The notes under the pieces: generated by a model
Database searches by the model: none
Told to the model about the DNA's origin: nothing
Seen by the model: only the letters and a program-made list of their open reading frames with translations
Shown here: in pieces, positions 17,415 through 27,277 of the stretch
Position numbering within the stretch: position 1 is the stretch's first letter
Layout: each line of letters begins with the position of its first letter
Position numbers and translations under genes: made by a program
Origin: Candidatus Protochlamydia amoebophila UWE25
GTDB taxonomy: Bacteria > Chlamydiota > Chlamydiia > Chlamydiales > Parachlamydiaceae
Assembly (NCBI RefSeq): GCF_000011565.2
Contig: NC_005861.2
Location: 2,046,001-2,110,000, forward strand
Length of the DNA: 64,000 nucleotides
Direction: 5' to 3'

Positions 17415-17788
17415 GTTAATTCTCCTTACATTCAATCTTTAGAATTTCATTGATAGGTGCCTTATTTAAAGCGCTTTCGTTGATGCTCGCTTGTCTTATT
17501 TGTATCAGGTGGCTTATTTTTTCTCATTGTGGTTTTTTTACATTAAATTGACTAGAAAATTACAACATTCAATATAAAATTTTGGAATTCAAACAAATTT
17601 ATGAAGAATTTCTAGAAAATTTTGAATATCTATAATCTCTAAATGACTCAATTATTTTAAGCAAGAAAAACAAAAATTTTAATTATTTTTTCACGAGATA
17701 AATAAAGCATTAAAATTTAACTTCGACTCTTTTGAGGTTAATAAAAACTTGCTATAATAATCTACTTGAAAAGAAACGAGGAAATGAA
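17415..17788. other. Divergent intergenic region before folD
   Basis: About 370 AT-rich bases between divergent genes. A candidate folD promoter lies at 17731-17758 (TTTGAG, 16 bases, TATAAT). No gene is supported. Confidence 0.4.
17731..17758 (+). promoter_or_regulatory. Candidate folD promoter
   Basis: TATAAT at 17753-17758 with TTTGAG at 17731-17736 (16-base spacing), ending 30 bases before the folD ATG. The -10 is perfect and the -35 is weak. Confidence 0.45.
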
Positions 17789-18667
17789 ATGATTATTGAT
17801 GGAAAGCGAATAGCAGAAGAAATTCAACTGGAAATCAAAGAACTCATCCAACAATCTCTCTGTCGCCCTCCTTGCTTAGCTGTTTTAATTGTGGGTAGCC
17901 ATCCTGCCTCTCAAATCTATGTCAATCGTAAAACTGCAGCTTGTAAAGCGGTTGGTATTGCTTCTATCAAGTGTGAATTACCTTTCACGATTTCTGAAGA
18001 AGAATTAATTCGAGAAGTCGAAAAGCTCAACGTTGATCCCCAAATTGATGGAATTCTTGTTCAACTTCCTCTACCTCCTCACATCAACTCTAATCGGGTT
18101 AATTACCATATTGATCCTCAAAAAGATGTCGATGGTTTTCATCCTCTCAATGTTGGAAAAATGCTGATTGGTGAATTAGATGGTTTTTTACCCTGCACTC
18201 CTTTCGGCATTAAAACATTGTTAGAACGCACTGGCATTGAAGTTTGTGGGAAACATGCTCTGATTATTGGACGAAGCAATATTGTGGGTAAACCAATGGC
18301 AGCTTTGTTAATGCAATCATATCCTGGAGGAAATGCAACCGTTACAGTAGCTCATCGATATACCAAAAATCTCAAAGAACTCTGTTTACAAGCGGACCTT
18401 ATTATCGTAGCCATAGGCCAACCTAAATTGATTACAGCAGATATGGTCAAAGAGGGGGTCATTATTGTCGATGTAGGTATCAATAAAATTCATGATTCTT
18501 CCAAAAAAAATGGTTACCAAATTGTAGGAGATGTCGATTTTGTTAATGTAGCTCCCAAGTGTGCTTTTATCACACCAGTACCCGGAGGTGTAGGACCAAT
18601 GACAATCGCTATGCTTTTATATAATACTCTATTAAGCTATTCGAAATCGCAGAATTTAAACTTGTGA
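17789..18667 (+). CDS. folD: Bifunctional methylenetetrahydrofolate dehydrogenase / methenyltetrahydrofolate cyclohydrolase
   Basis: It interconverts 5,10-methylene-, methenyl- and 10-formyl-tetrahydrofolate with NADP+ in the cytoplasm. ATG 17789 follows GAGGAAATGAA and gives a 292-residue protein of normal length; the upstream in-frame extension covers the promoter. Motifs are YVNRKTAACKAVGI with the catalytic Lys, GILVQLPLPPH, KDVDGFHPLNVGKM, the NADP loop GRSNIVGKP, VDVGIN, and PVPGGVGPMTIAML near the end. The stop overlaps the GTG proposed for apbE; folD and an ApbE-like gene are also neighbours in Chlamydia, as I recall. Confidence 0.96.
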   Translation: MIIDGKRIAEEIQLEIKELIQQSLCRPPCLAVLIVGSHPASQIYVNRKTAACKAVGIASIKCELPFTISEEELIREVEKLNVDPQIDGILVQLPLPPHINSNRVNYHIDPQKDVDGFHPLNVGKMLIGELDGFLPCTPFGIKTLLERTGIEVCGKHALIIGRSNIVGKPMAALLMQSYPGGNATVTVAHRYTKNLKELCLQADLIIVAIGQPKLITADMVKEGVIIVDVGINKIHDSSKKNGYQIVGDVDFVNVAPKCAFITPVPGGVGPMTIAMLLYNTLLSYSKSQNLNL

Positions 18668-19737
18668 ATACAATCCATTTATTTACTTATATTCGCTCCT
18701 TGCAAACTTTTACTGCCAAATTTCGCTCTTTATTTATGCTTATTTGGATGAGTTTTAGTTTTCTTTTGATGGAAGGTTGTCAAACTTCTCAATCTGAAGT
18801 TGTAACCACTTTTCAAGATGTCGTCATGACAGTACAATACCGTATCCTAGTGGGGAATTCTGTCTCAGAGGTAGACAAAATTCGTATTCAAACGATCATC
18901 GATTCGACATTTGAAGAAATTGATACCATCTACAATAAATGGAATCCCCAATCTGAAATTTCTCGGTTGAATTCTTTAAAAGCCTTTCAAACAATTCCCC
19001 TTTCTCCTCAATTATTTCAATTATTTAAGCAAATTGATGCACTGGTAATTTTATCCGAAGGGCTTTTTGATCCAACGATAGAGCCGTTGCAAAAACTTTG
19101 GAAAGAAAAACTAAACTCTCAACAGCTTCCCTCTCCAGATGAAATAGCTCTCATTAAACCCTCTATTGGGTGGGATAAGATTCATTTTGAAAAAGGAATC
19201 TTTTTTAAAGAAAATTCTTTGACAGAACTTGACCTAGGAGGAATTGCTAAAGGTTTTGCTATCGATTTGTTAATTTCTCGCTTAAATGAAGCTGGATTTC
19301 CCAATCTTTATGTAGAATGGGGAGGAGACATTCGGACATCAGGCCGCCATCCTGCAAAAAGACCCTGGAATATTTATATCAGTCATCTCGATAGTACCGA
19401 CCCTAAAGATGCGATTGCCTTTTTATCCCTCAACAATCAAGCAATTGCCACGAGCGGAGATTATTTCCAATACTGGACAGTCATAAGTAACAACGAATTA
19501 CAAACCTACTGTCATATTTTTAATCCTTTAACACTCTCCCCATTAAAAATTCGTACAGGGTCTATTGCTAGCGCCAGTTTAGTTGCAAACGATTGTTTAA
19601 CTGCAGATGCACTTGCAAAAGTCATGATGTTATTTGATTCTAAAGAAGAAGCAGAACAATGGGTAAAAAAAATGCAATCGCAAATTCCTTCCTTAGCTTA
19701 TTGGATGTTAATTCGAGCCTCTTTTAATCCCGAATAA
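18664..19737 (+). CDS. apbE: FAD:protein FMN transferase (ApbE family), probable lipoprotein
   Basis: ApbE proteins attach FMN covalently to Thr/Ser of target flavoproteins such as Na+-NQR subunits, on the outer side of the inner membrane. Motifs are IYNKWNPQSEISRLN, LDLGGIAKGFAIDLL, VEWGGDIRTSG, IATSGDYFQYW, CHIFNP and the C-terminal TADALAKVMML. GTG 18664 overlaps the folD stop; ATG 18736 is an alternative that gives a short hydrophobic leader ending at MEGC, a weak lipobox. Either start gives an exported protein. No obvious target gene lies next to it. Confidence 0.9.
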   Translation: MNTIHLFTYIRSLQTFTAKFRSLFMLIWMSFSFLLMEGCQTSQSEVVTTFQDVVMTVQYRILVGNSVSEVDKIRIQTIIDSTFEEIDTIYNKWNPQSEISRLNSLKAFQTIPLSPQLFQLFKQIDALVILSEGLFDPTIEPLQKLWKEKLNSQQLPSPDEIALIKPSIGWDKIHFEKGIFFKENSLTELDLGGIAKGFAIDLLISRLNEAGFPNLYVEWGGDIRTSGRHPAKRPWNIYISHLDSTDPKDAIAFLSLNNQAIATSGDYFQYWTVISNNELQTYCHIFNPLTLSPLKIRTGSIASASLVANDCLTADALAKVMMLFDSKEEAEQWVKKMQSQIPSLAYWMLIRASFNPE

Positions 19738-19942
19738 AATCTTTAAATTCTGGGTAATGATGTATGTTAAAAAAGAATTATAAACTTCAATTTTCAAAAG
19801 CCATTTTCAACTTTTCAGTAAAAATATTGAGTAAAGAGAAGCTCTAAGTTACAGGCTCAACAAAGTCTGTAATTATTTATTCTTTGAAAGGTATGGTTAA
19901 GCCATACTCGCAGTTTAAGTAACAATTTTTCGTCGATTTAGA

Positions 19943-20203
19943 TTAACTAGAGTGACGATGACTTAAAACTTCTAAAAGGGATTCATAACCTTTAGTAAAT
20001 TTCTGGCGAAAAACACGTTGATCTGCATAAATATGAGAACGTAAGTTTTTTGCATACACTTCAAAAGGTTCCCATTCTGATTGATGAGATTCTTCTAAAC
20101 TATCTAAAATAAACTCTGCCAATTGATCAATTTCGTCGTATTGCCTCTTGGAAGAAACAGGTTTTTGATTATCGTAATTTGGAGGATTCATTTTTGTTCT
20201 CAT
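19943..20203 (-). CDS. Small hydrophilic protein of unknown function
   Basis: An 86-residue frame rich in Glu, Lys, Arg, Gln and Ser, with a helical centre (QLAEFILDSLEE) and no membrane segment. ATG 20191 (MNPPNYD) is an equally good start; neither has a clear ribosome binding site. It lies alone between apbE and the winged-helix gene on the opposite strand. The composition looks like a real chlamydial small protein rather than noise, but I cannot name it. Confidence 0.5.
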   Translation of the reverse strand: MRTKMNPPNYDNQKPVSSKRQYDEIDQLAEFILDSLEESHQSEWEPFEVYAKNLRSHIYADQRVFRQKFTKGYESLLEVLSHRHSS

Positions 20204-20591
20204 TTATTTCATTTAAGCTATTTAAAAACAGAAATAAAGCCCCTTGCCTTACTTCACTTTTTCCCTAAGATCGCATTCTTTTCATACATTCATGCAATCT
20301 TAATATTAGTCTCACCCTATTTCAAAAAAAATTTTTTGCTTAATTTTATTATTATTTCATCTATAAATTAAAAACAAAATTCAATGCAATTATTTTTTTT
20401 ATTTATTTTTTAAACCTTTATAATTTGATTAAAAATCCTTAATAGCGATAAAGTATACGTAATATGCAATTTATTTTTTGTTCCATCTTTTCAAATCAAT
20501 AATTTCAATCAATAATCTTGTGATTCATGGGAATGAAATTTTTAAACATCCCCCGAAACTTCAGTAATTTTTTGTTAAAATAGGTGTGCCA
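20204..20591. other. Divergent intergenic region
   Basis: About 390 bases of very AT-rich sequence between divergent genes, expected to hold promoters for both. No clear promoter pair and no gene seen. Confidence 0.35.
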
Positions 20592-21956
20592 ATGAATATG
20601 CCTCCAATAGGGCGTAAAACTAAAATTGTGTTAAGTGATTATCCTTACAAAAGAGATATCGAAAATCGTTTATTACTTTCACATTTAAGTATTCTAGAAG
20701 TCAAAATCTTGCAAGAAATCCTTCACTCTTCCCTGAAGATCTCTATTAAAGAGTTAGCAGAAGAATTAGAAATTTCTTCACCTATACTGATTTCGCACCT
20801 AGATAAACTTAGTGCAACGAAATTGTTCAAACGAAATGAGTTGACTTTAATTGTTGATAAAGAAGTACGAAAGTATTTTGAAATTCAATTAGAGAAATTT
20901 GAAGAAGATTTTGAACCTAATCTAGAATTTTTGCAAAGCCTTCTTAATAAAGTTCCTATTCACGTTCTTCCTGTTTGGTATGCTATTCCTAGAAGTTCAG
21001 ATCATATCTTTTCTTCTATTATTGAAAAATATTTTCAAACACCCAAAATGTATCGAGAATATTTAGGAGATCTTCAATTTGAAGATCCTATTTTAAAAGA
21101 AATAATGAAAGATGTTTACGAAGCGCCAGATTTTACTATAACTGCAGTCGCTCTTATTGATAAATATAAGCTCTCTAGAGAAAAATTCGAAGAGAACCTT
21201 TTACTACTCGAATACTACTTTGTATGTTGTTTAAGATATAAAAAAGTTGGTGAATACTGGGAAGAAATTGTTACTCCTTTTCATGAATACCATGAATACC
21301 TTCTCGTTAAAGCTCAGAATACGCCAAAAGCAATCGCTGATAAGTCAACAATTCAACATACACTTTCTACAGAATTTGGATATATCAGAGAAGTTGAAGC
21401 TATTCTTTCTAATTGTAAAAGTAAAAAAGAACTACATCTTCTATCAATGAATTATTTATCTAATTCAACAGAATTTAAATCATTAATTGATAAACTCGTT
21501 TATTTTGGTTTCCTAAAAAAAATTCAAGATATGATGGTTGCAACTGAAAAAGGAATGCTATGGTTAAAAAGACCTCCCATTGCGCAAATGACTTCACTTG
21601 CTTGGGATTGGTTAAGCGAACCTTTCGAAGCAGACGATTTATCAATTTATTGGAATCCACGTAATTTTCGTTTAATTGAAAAATATCTCAAGCAATTCAA
21701 ATATCATGATTGGGTTTATTTGGAAGATTTCATTAAAAGTTTTATGGGCCCTATGGGAGATCGCGGACCTATCAATCTTGTTAACAAAGGAAAAAAATGG
21801 AAATATGCTCTTCCCGTTTACCAATCGGAAGAGCTTAATTTTATTCGGGAAGTGATTACCAAAACTCTTTTCCAACTAGGGATTGTTTCAACAGGAATAC
21901 ATCAAAATCAAGTCTGTTTTACTGTCACTGCATTTGGACATCAGTTTATCCACTAA
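20592..21956 (+). CDS. Winged-helix DNA-binding-like protein of unknown function
   Basis: The start is set at ATG 20592, six codon-equivalents after the TAGGTG site; GTG 20586 and ATG 20598 are alternatives. The product has about 454 residues. Near the N-terminus LEVKILQEIL followed by ISIKELAEELEISSPILISHLDKL (residues about 35-75) has the pattern of a winged helix-turn-helix. A second region further on (TITAVALIDKYKLSREKFEENL) could be another. The rest is helical with no enzyme motif. It lies directly upstream of dnaN but has its own promoter region and dnaN has another, so a link to replication is only positional. Confidence 0.6.
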   Translation: MNMPPIGRKTKIVLSDYPYKRDIENRLLLSHLSILEVKILQEILHSSLKISIKELAEELEISSPILISHLDKLSATKLFKRNELTLIVDKEVRKYFEIQLEKFEEDFEPNLEFLQSLLNKVPIHVLPVWYAIPRSSDHIFSSIIEKYFQTPKMYREYLGDLQFEDPILKEIMKDVYEAPDFTITAVALIDKYKLSREKFEENLLLLEYYFVCCLRYKKVGEYWEEIVTPFHEYHEYLLVKAQNTPKAIADKSTIQHTLSTEFGYIREVEAILSNCKSKKELHLLSMNYLSNSTEFKSLIDKLVYFGFLKKIQDMMVATEKGMLWLKRPPIAQMTSLAWDWLSEPFEADDLSIYWNPRNFRLIEKYLKQFKYHDWVYLEDFIKSFMGPMGDRGPINLVNKGKKWKYALPVYQSEELNFIREVITKTLFQLGIVSTGIHQNQVCFTVTAFGHQFIH

Positions 21957-22061
21957 AAACTAACCACCATTAACTTTTTGCGTATGTAGCTAACAAAAAA
22001 TTTAATTTTGAAATTAGCACATACGTAAATTGCGCTATTAGGATGGAAGGGAAAAAGATCC

Positions 22062-22090
22062 TTGACACAGAGCAAGTAATCTCGTATCTT
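22062..22090 (+). promoter_or_regulatory. Strong dnaN promoter
   Basis: TTGACA at 22062-22067 and TATCTT at 22085-22090 with the ideal 17-base spacing, 39 bases before the dnaN ATG. This is the best consensus promoter in the window. It also argues against a translation start upstream at 22043. Confidence 0.65.
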
Positions 22091-22129
22091 CAGTCACCAA
22101 ACTTATCAGAAATAAAGAGGATTGAGATT

Positions 22130-23254
22130 ATGAAATTTGTTATCTCCACTCAAGAACTTAACTATCTCATTAGCAAAATCCTAAATGTTGTTGCTCAAAA
22201 ACCGACAATTCCTATTCTATCTAATTTTCTTATCGAAGCTTATAATGATGAATTAATTTTAACTGCTACTGACTTGACAGTGGGCATTCACTGCCACACT
22301 GAAGCTAAAATTCTCGAAGAAGGATCTACGACACTTCCAGCTAAGCGTCTTTCTCAATTAGTTCGAGAATTAACAGCAGTCAATGTAGAGATCTCTACTA
22401 ATACCAATGAAATTACAACCATTATCGCTGGTAGCTCACGTTTCAAATTAAATGGCATGAGTAAAACAGACTATCCATCACTCCCTGATCTTTCTCAATC
22501 TCATACATTTGAGATGAAACAAAGTGAATTAAAAGATTTGCTTTATCGTACCTCTTTTGCTGTTTCAAAAGAAGATAATCGCTATGTGTTAACCGGTGTC
22601 TTTATACAAATTGCTAATGGAAGTATCACTTTCATTGGAACAGACGGAAAGCGATTAGCTCGAGCAAAAGGCGTAATAGATAATGATCCCTCTTTCAGCG
22701 GGCAAGCCATTATTCCAATTAAAGCTGTGGACGAAATTCTTAAAAATTTAACAGATGAGGGGGAAGTTAAAATTTCATTAATGGCAGATAAAGTGGCTAT
22801 TGAAGCCAATCAAATGCGAATTTTAACCAAGCTCCTGTCGGGTGATTATCCTGATGTCAACCGAGTGATTCCAGAAAAATCAGAAATTATTGTCACCCTT
22901 CATCGAGAAGAGTTGTCAAGCTTGCTTCGACAAATTTCTCTTTTTACAGCAGACCATAATCACTCGGTTCGATTTACTTTTATTCCGGGAGAATTGAAAC
23001 TAACAGCAAACACAATGGACATTGGAGAAGGTAATGTCAGCATGCCCGTCAATTATGATGGTCCGAAGCTCGAAATAGCCTTTAATCCAGGTTTTTTTAT
23101 TGATATCTTAAGACATTGCAAAGGAGAAACAGTCATCATGGGACTCACAGATGCCTACAATCCTGGTATTATTACAGACAGCGCAGAATTAGCGAATTCA
23201 TTAGACGCTTCTCCTCTTTTTGTAATTATGCCGATGCGCTTGTCAGAAGATTAA
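22130..23254 (+). CDS. dnaN: DNA polymerase III beta subunit (sliding clamp)
   Basis: The ring-shaped clamp that tethers DNA polymerase III to DNA. ATG 22130 follows AGAGGATTGAG and starts the protein at MKFVISTQEL, as in other clamps. The frame is open from 22043, but that part covers the promoter. The 374-residue product has three clamp-domain repeats: IPILSNFLIEA in domain 1, FAVSKEDNRYVLTGVF in domain 2, and the C-terminal FVIMPMRL in domain 3. The recF start lies nine bases after the stop, so the two form an operon. Confidence 0.96.
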   Translation: MKFVISTQELNYLISKILNVVAQKPTIPILSNFLIEAYNDELILTATDLTVGIHCHTEAKILEEGSTTLPAKRLSQLVRELTAVNVEISTNTNEITTIIAGSSRFKLNGMSKTDYPSLPDLSQSHTFEMKQSELKDLLYRTSFAVSKEDNRYVLTGVFIQIANGSITFIGTDGKRLARAKGVIDNDPSFSGQAIIPIKAVDEILKNLTDEGEVKISLMADKVAIEANQMRILTKLLSGDYPDVNRVIPEKSEIIVTLHREELSSLLRQISLFTADHNHSVRFTFIPGELKLTANTMDIGEGNVSMPVNYDGPKLEIAFNPGFFIDILRHCKGETVIMGLTDAYNPGIITDSAELANSLDASPLFVIMPMRLSED

Positions 23255-23262
23255 ATAGAATT

Positions 23263-24342
23263 ATGACCCTTCGCTCTCTGTACTTGCAACATTTTCGCAA
23301 TTATGAAGAAGCTTATTTGGAATTTAGTCCTCAATTCAATTTAATTTGTGGGCCCAATGCTAAAGGTAAAACAACTCTTTTAGAAGCTATCCATTGCTTA
23401 ATGATTGGGCGTTCTTTTAGAACTTCTCATTATCCTGATTTAATTCAGCAACAATTTGAATCTTTTTTCTTAGAAGCTCAATTTTACAAACATGGAATCG
23501 AGCAAACACTTAAATTTGGCTTTCATACTACCGATCGTAAAATCATTTATAACAGTACCCCTTTAGCCACACTATCAAATTTGTTAGGCCTCATTCCAGG
23601 GGTTATCATCACTCCTGATGATGTTCAATTAGTTAAAGGTTCCCCTCAGCTAAGACGTCAATTTTTAGATATTCAAATTGCACAAGTCGACCCTCTTTAT
23701 GTTCACCATTTAAATCGTTATGGGCGAGCTCTCAAGCAACGCAATCATCTCCTTAAAATGAAACAACAAATATCGATTGATAGCTGGGAACAAGAAATGA
23801 CACATTCAGCAGCTTATTTAATTCAACAAAGGTACCAAACAATTACTCATTTACAAAACCTTGCTCAAAAATATTATCATTTATTGTCGGGGGAAAATGA
23901 TCTTTTAACGCTTGAATATCGATCGATCGCAAATAGCAATTTGTCAATCGATGAAATTAAAAAGCTTCTTGTTAAACAACTCTGCAAAAATAGGCAAAGA
24001 GAGATGCAGATTGGCTATACCTTAAGTGGCCCTCATAAAGATGACTTATTTGTCGCGATTGGAGGGCGAGATATTCGTTATTTTGCAAGTGAAGGACAAC
24101 AAAGGAGCTGCGTGAATGCTTTGCATTTCGCAGAGTGGAATCGATTACATCAAAGAGGAGATGGCGATTTCCCTTTATTTATGATTGATGATATAGGAAT
24201 GAGTTTAGATTCAAATAGAAAAGACAGATTGGTTGAACAATTGCAATCTGTTGGACAGGTTTTTTTAACCACAACTGACCCTAAATTTCTCGATCATATA
24301 GATGCCGATAAAAAAATTTTTACCCTCCCTTTTTATAACTAA
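23263..24342 (+). CDS. recF: DNA replication and repair protein RecF
   Basis: An SMC-like ATPase that helps load RecA at gaps together with RecO and RecR. ATG 23263 is chosen because it starts the family N-terminus MTLRSLYLQHFRNYEEAYLEF; the frame runs open into dnaN but that is out of family. The 359-residue product has Walker A GPNAKGKT (30-37), the signature LSGPHKDDL, QQRS in the ASEGQQRSC block, and Walker B FMIDDIGMSLD, slightly changed from the usual DDxxSELD form. Its partner RecR is encoded at 40170-40766. Confidence 0.94.
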   Translation: MTLRSLYLQHFRNYEEAYLEFSPQFNLICGPNAKGKTTLLEAIHCLMIGRSFRTSHYPDLIQQQFESFFLEAQFYKHGIEQTLKFGFHTTDRKIIYNSTPLATLSNLLGLIPGVIITPDDVQLVKGSPQLRRQFLDIQIAQVDPLYVHHLNRYGRALKQRNHLLKMKQQISIDSWEQEMTHSAAYLIQQRYQTITHLQNLAQKYYHLLSGENDLLTLEYRSIANSNLSIDEIKKLLVKQLCKNRQREMQIGYTLSGPHKDDLFVAIGGRDIRYFASEGQQRSCVNALHFAEWNRLHQRGDGDFPLFMIDDIGMSLDSNRKDRLVEQLQSVGQVFLTTTDPKFLDHIDADKKIFTLPFYN

Positions 24343-24518
24343 ATATCAGAAATAACATTCGGTTTAATTCGTTAACAATGGCTGAACTTAAAAGAATAGC
24401 TTACTATCAAAAAAATCGTGTGACTTATATCTTTAATTCTTTAAAATTTACTTCTATATTTAACTTTGCTTATGCAGAAACGACTATAACTTCATTTAAC
24501 ACCCGATGATTAACTAAT

Positions 24519-24980
24519 ATGAAAGATAAACACAGTGACCTGGTTTCAAACCGACGGGCCACTCATGATTATGAAATTTTAGAAACATTTGAAACCGGTA
24601 TTGTTTTACAAGGAACAGAAATTAAATCTATTCGAGATCATGGAGCAACTTTGCAAGATGCCTATGTAAAAGTAATTCACAATGAACTTTGGCTTATTGG
24701 ATGTAACATTGCTCATTATCGTTTTGGCAATATTCATAACCATGAAGAAAAAAGAGATCGCAAACTGCTCATGCACAAAAGAGAGATCAAAAAATGTAAA
24801 GGAGCCATACAAGAAAAAGGCCTTGCATTAATCCCCTTAGCTTTATATCTCAAACAGGGGCGCATTAAAGTTCGCATAGCTATTGCAAAAGGAAAAAAAT
24901 CTTTCGATAAACGTGCCGATCTTAAAGAACGAGATGATAAACGTCAAATGCAACAAGCCCTTAAACAACAACAGTACTAA
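24519..24980 (+). CDS. smpB: tmRNA-binding protein SmpB
   Basis: SmpB binds tmRNA and brings it to stalled ribosomes for trans-translation. The 153-residue product shows VSNRRATHDYEI, FETGIVLQGTEIKSIR, DAYVKV, WLIGCNIAHY, RKLLMHKREI, and the basic C-terminus IAKGKKSFDKRADLKERDD expected of the family. The ssrA tmRNA gene itself was not found in this window. The clustering of dnaN, recF and smpB agrees with the gene order I recall in Chlamydia. Confidence 0.95.
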   Translation: MKDKHSDLVSNRRATHDYEILETFETGIVLQGTEIKSIRDHGATLQDAYVKVIHNELWLIGCNIAHYRFGNIHNHEEKRDRKLLMHKREIKKCKGAIQEKGLALIPLALYLKQGRIKVRIAIAKGKKSFDKRADLKERDDKRQMQQALKQQQY

Positions 24981-25069
24981 ACTAAATTTGGTTTGTATTT
25001 ATCTGGAATTTTTTTTTATTTTTTAGGAAATATAGGAAAAATGAATTCAACGCCAAACAATGGAAGTTT

Positions 25070-25492
25070 ATGCTCAAACTACGAATTTTATCCGTAGGAA
25101 AAACAAAAGAAAAATGGCTAGAAGATGCTTTTAATGAATATCAAAAAAGACTGAAAGCAAATTTACAAATCGAATGTCTGTGGGCTAAAGATTCTTACCA
25201 ACTGCTTGAATGGACTCAAAAAGAATCTCTGATCATTTGTTTAGATCCTACTGGACGTTTATTGACAAGCGAAGCATTTGCTACTTTTTTCAGTAAATGT
25301 TGGGAACAAGGAGGATCACGATTGACAATTGTGATAGGCGGTGCAGAGGGTTTACCTTTAGAGTTGAAACAACATTCCATACTCATTAGTCTATCTCTTT
25401 TAACATTTACCCATCAAATTACTCGCCTTATTTTAATTGAGCAAATTTATCGAGCCACAGAGATTCTTAAAAATTCACAATATCATAAATAA
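25070..25492 (+). CDS. rlmH: 23S rRNA (pseudouridine1915-N3)-methyltransferase RlmH
   Basis: It methylates pseudouridine 1915 in helix 69 of 23S rRNA on the assembled 70S ribosome, with S-adenosylmethionine. The 140-residue product is a small SPOUT enzyme with ILSVGKTKEKW at the start, LDPTGRLLTSEAFA, the SAM loop VIGGAEGLP, and the C-terminal LILIEQIYRATEI followed by NSQYHK, the usual Tyr-His ending. A TGGAAG site lies upstream of the ATG. It stands 90 bases after smpB. Confidence 0.93.
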   Translation: MLKLRILSVGKTKEKWLEDAFNEYQKRLKANLQIECLWAKDSYQLLEWTQKESLIICLDPTGRLLTSEAFATFFSKCWEQGGSRLTIVIGGAEGLPLELKQHSILISLSLLTFTHQITRLILIEQIYRATEILKNSQYHK

Positions 25493-26242
25493 TTATAAAG
25501 AAATTGAATCATTTATAATGATTCTTTAGTTTTTATTAAAATTTAAAACTTTTGATGTTAAATTTATTTTTAAAAATCAATTAAAATAATTATGTTAATA
25601 TTTTTTTAATTGTTATTTTTTATCAAAAACAATTCAACAATTTTCTAACCTTCGACAAAATCCAAGGTAGGTAGAAAAGCTAATAGCTATTCAAAAACTT
25701 GTCTTAAATAAGAAGATTTAACAAAGGAAGTTTCAAATATTATTGTTAAAGCTGCCAATCCGAATTGGCAGAGGGAAGGAGTTGTAGAAAAATTCCCAAA
25801 TAGCTGGCCATGAAGTATTTAAAATGTGCCAGCATCATTTAAAATACCTAAAAAAAATTTATCAATATTGAGAATTTATTTTAACACGTGCCGGCAATCT
25901 CACAAATGTCTATGGAATTATTCATACGATTAGCTCCGATTGTTGAACGGAGAAACAAGGAAATGAAATAGTATAAAATGCTTTAAATGTCGCTTTACTA
26001 GCAACGACAAGCTTTTTTTACTATTTCATTTTTTTATAGCAGAGGTAACTATTAATATTCAGTTCGAGCTTGTAAGTTCGATTTGTTTTTTTTAAATCAT
26101 ATTCGTCCCACTTATCGACAAACGTTAAAAAATTTAAATAGTTATCAGGTTTGAGACAAAACGCCACAAATATTTTATGGCGCATTTATTAGTCTATTTG
26201 ACGATGATTGAACAGATGAGAGAAAATTTTTTCTATTTAAAT
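25493..26242. other. Long intergenic region
   Basis: 750 bases without a supported gene on either strand. An 8-base stem with a four-base loop sits at 25752-25771 (CTGCCAAT/ATTGGCAG). A short coding-like run around 25748-25825 (for NPNWQREGVVEKFPNSWP) ends at stops in all frames and may be a fragment of a dead gene. Nothing else stands out. Confidence 0.35.
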
Positions 26243-26734
26243 TCAAGAAATCTTGTGGCTGCGAATAGCGAATGCTTTTCTAAAATATAGCATTCCTCCT
26301 TGGATTAGTGCAGATCCGATAATAATATCAACAGCTCCTCTTATATCCATTGGAGTGTATTTCATTAAAAAACCTAAAAAAATCATCGAACCTAAAAGCA
26401 AGTAATACTTTTTTGTATAGATTTGTTTAATACTAACAGGATTAGGAAGCAAAAGAATTCGATTCACGCTGTTTTGCACTGTTTTCGCAAAAACAAATCG
26501 CCCTTTAATAAATCCAATCCATAAAGAAATTGCTATCAAAAATAAGACTGCTTGATCAGCCCCTCCTACCCATTTCATCAAAGGATCTAAAAGTGGGCGA
26601 TTTATAACCCCTAAATTCTCTTTTAAAATAGACTCTACCACAAAATTTAATCCTAAAGGAAGAAGCACGCAGCCGACGATTAACCAAACCAGCCCTGATA
26701 CTACAACCATTGTTGTATGAGTGACTTTTAACAT
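26243..26734 (-). CDS. Small integral membrane protein of unknown function
   Basis: The ATG at 26734 is preferred because GAGAGG lies just upstream; the frame extends four codons further to a TTG. The 163-residue product has about four hydrophobic segments: near residues 9-30, 60-80, 108-125 and 132-150. No charged catalytic pattern is visible. The gene is isolated, with more than 500 bases free on each side, so context gives no hint of function. Confidence 0.6.
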   Translation of the reverse strand: MLKVTHTTMVVVSGLVWLIVGCVLLPLGLNFVVESILKENLGVINRPLLDPLMKWVGGADQAVLFLIAISLWIGFIKGRFVFAKTVQNSVNRILLLPNPVSIKQIYTKKYYLLLGSMIFLGFLMKYTPMDIRGAVDIIIGSALIQGGMLYFRKAFAIRSHKIS

Positions 26735-27277
26735 AATACCTCTCAAAAAATTGTAAACAAATGTAAATTAAGCCGATTATTTTTTTGACAAGATTTATAA
26801 ATGATCTAAAGCGAGATGTCCATCTAATTCCTGCTTAACCAGTACATCATTTCTTATTGTGAAGTAACAAATTTTGTTAAGATTTTCAAAGAAACAGCCT
26901 CTAAAAAGCATCCTCAAATCAACAATATTTTTTTTATCAAGTATTTCCTTCAATCACATAAGTTTTATAATTGATGTACATTAAAAGAAGATTTAGTTAA
27001 GATTGTGTTATGTTTACGTTAAAAGAACCAGGCTTTTGAAAGTAGGGTTTTCTAAATTTATACCATAAACTTAGCTCCCGTTTATAGTTAATTACACATA
27101 AATTCACACAAGCATTAATTTTAACCAGGAAATTCGTTTTATATCACCTAAATCACTGTATTGGAGATCATAAAAAGATACAAAACTATTGTTTGCAAGC
27201 ATTCGTTTCTAGCCAAATTTCCCTTAATTTAATGATATTATACAAAAAATTCAAATACATAGGATATAATTAAAAAT
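26735..27277. other. Divergent intergenic region
   Basis: About 540 AT-rich bases between divergent genes. Promoters for both should lie here. No convincing hexamer pair, repeat or gene seen. Confidence 0.35.

Noticed and set aside
22043-22129. N-terminal extension of dnaN
   Set aside because: The 29 extra codons cover a near-consensus promoter and have no clamp similarity; ATG 22130 has a proper ribosome site.
23116-23262. N-terminal extension of recF inside dnaN
   Set aside because: It reads dnaN in another frame; the RecF family starts at MTLRSL.
26101-26200. Possible small RNA or terminator around the CGCCA/TGGCG stem
   Set aside because: Only five paired bases and no T-run; not distinguishable from chance.
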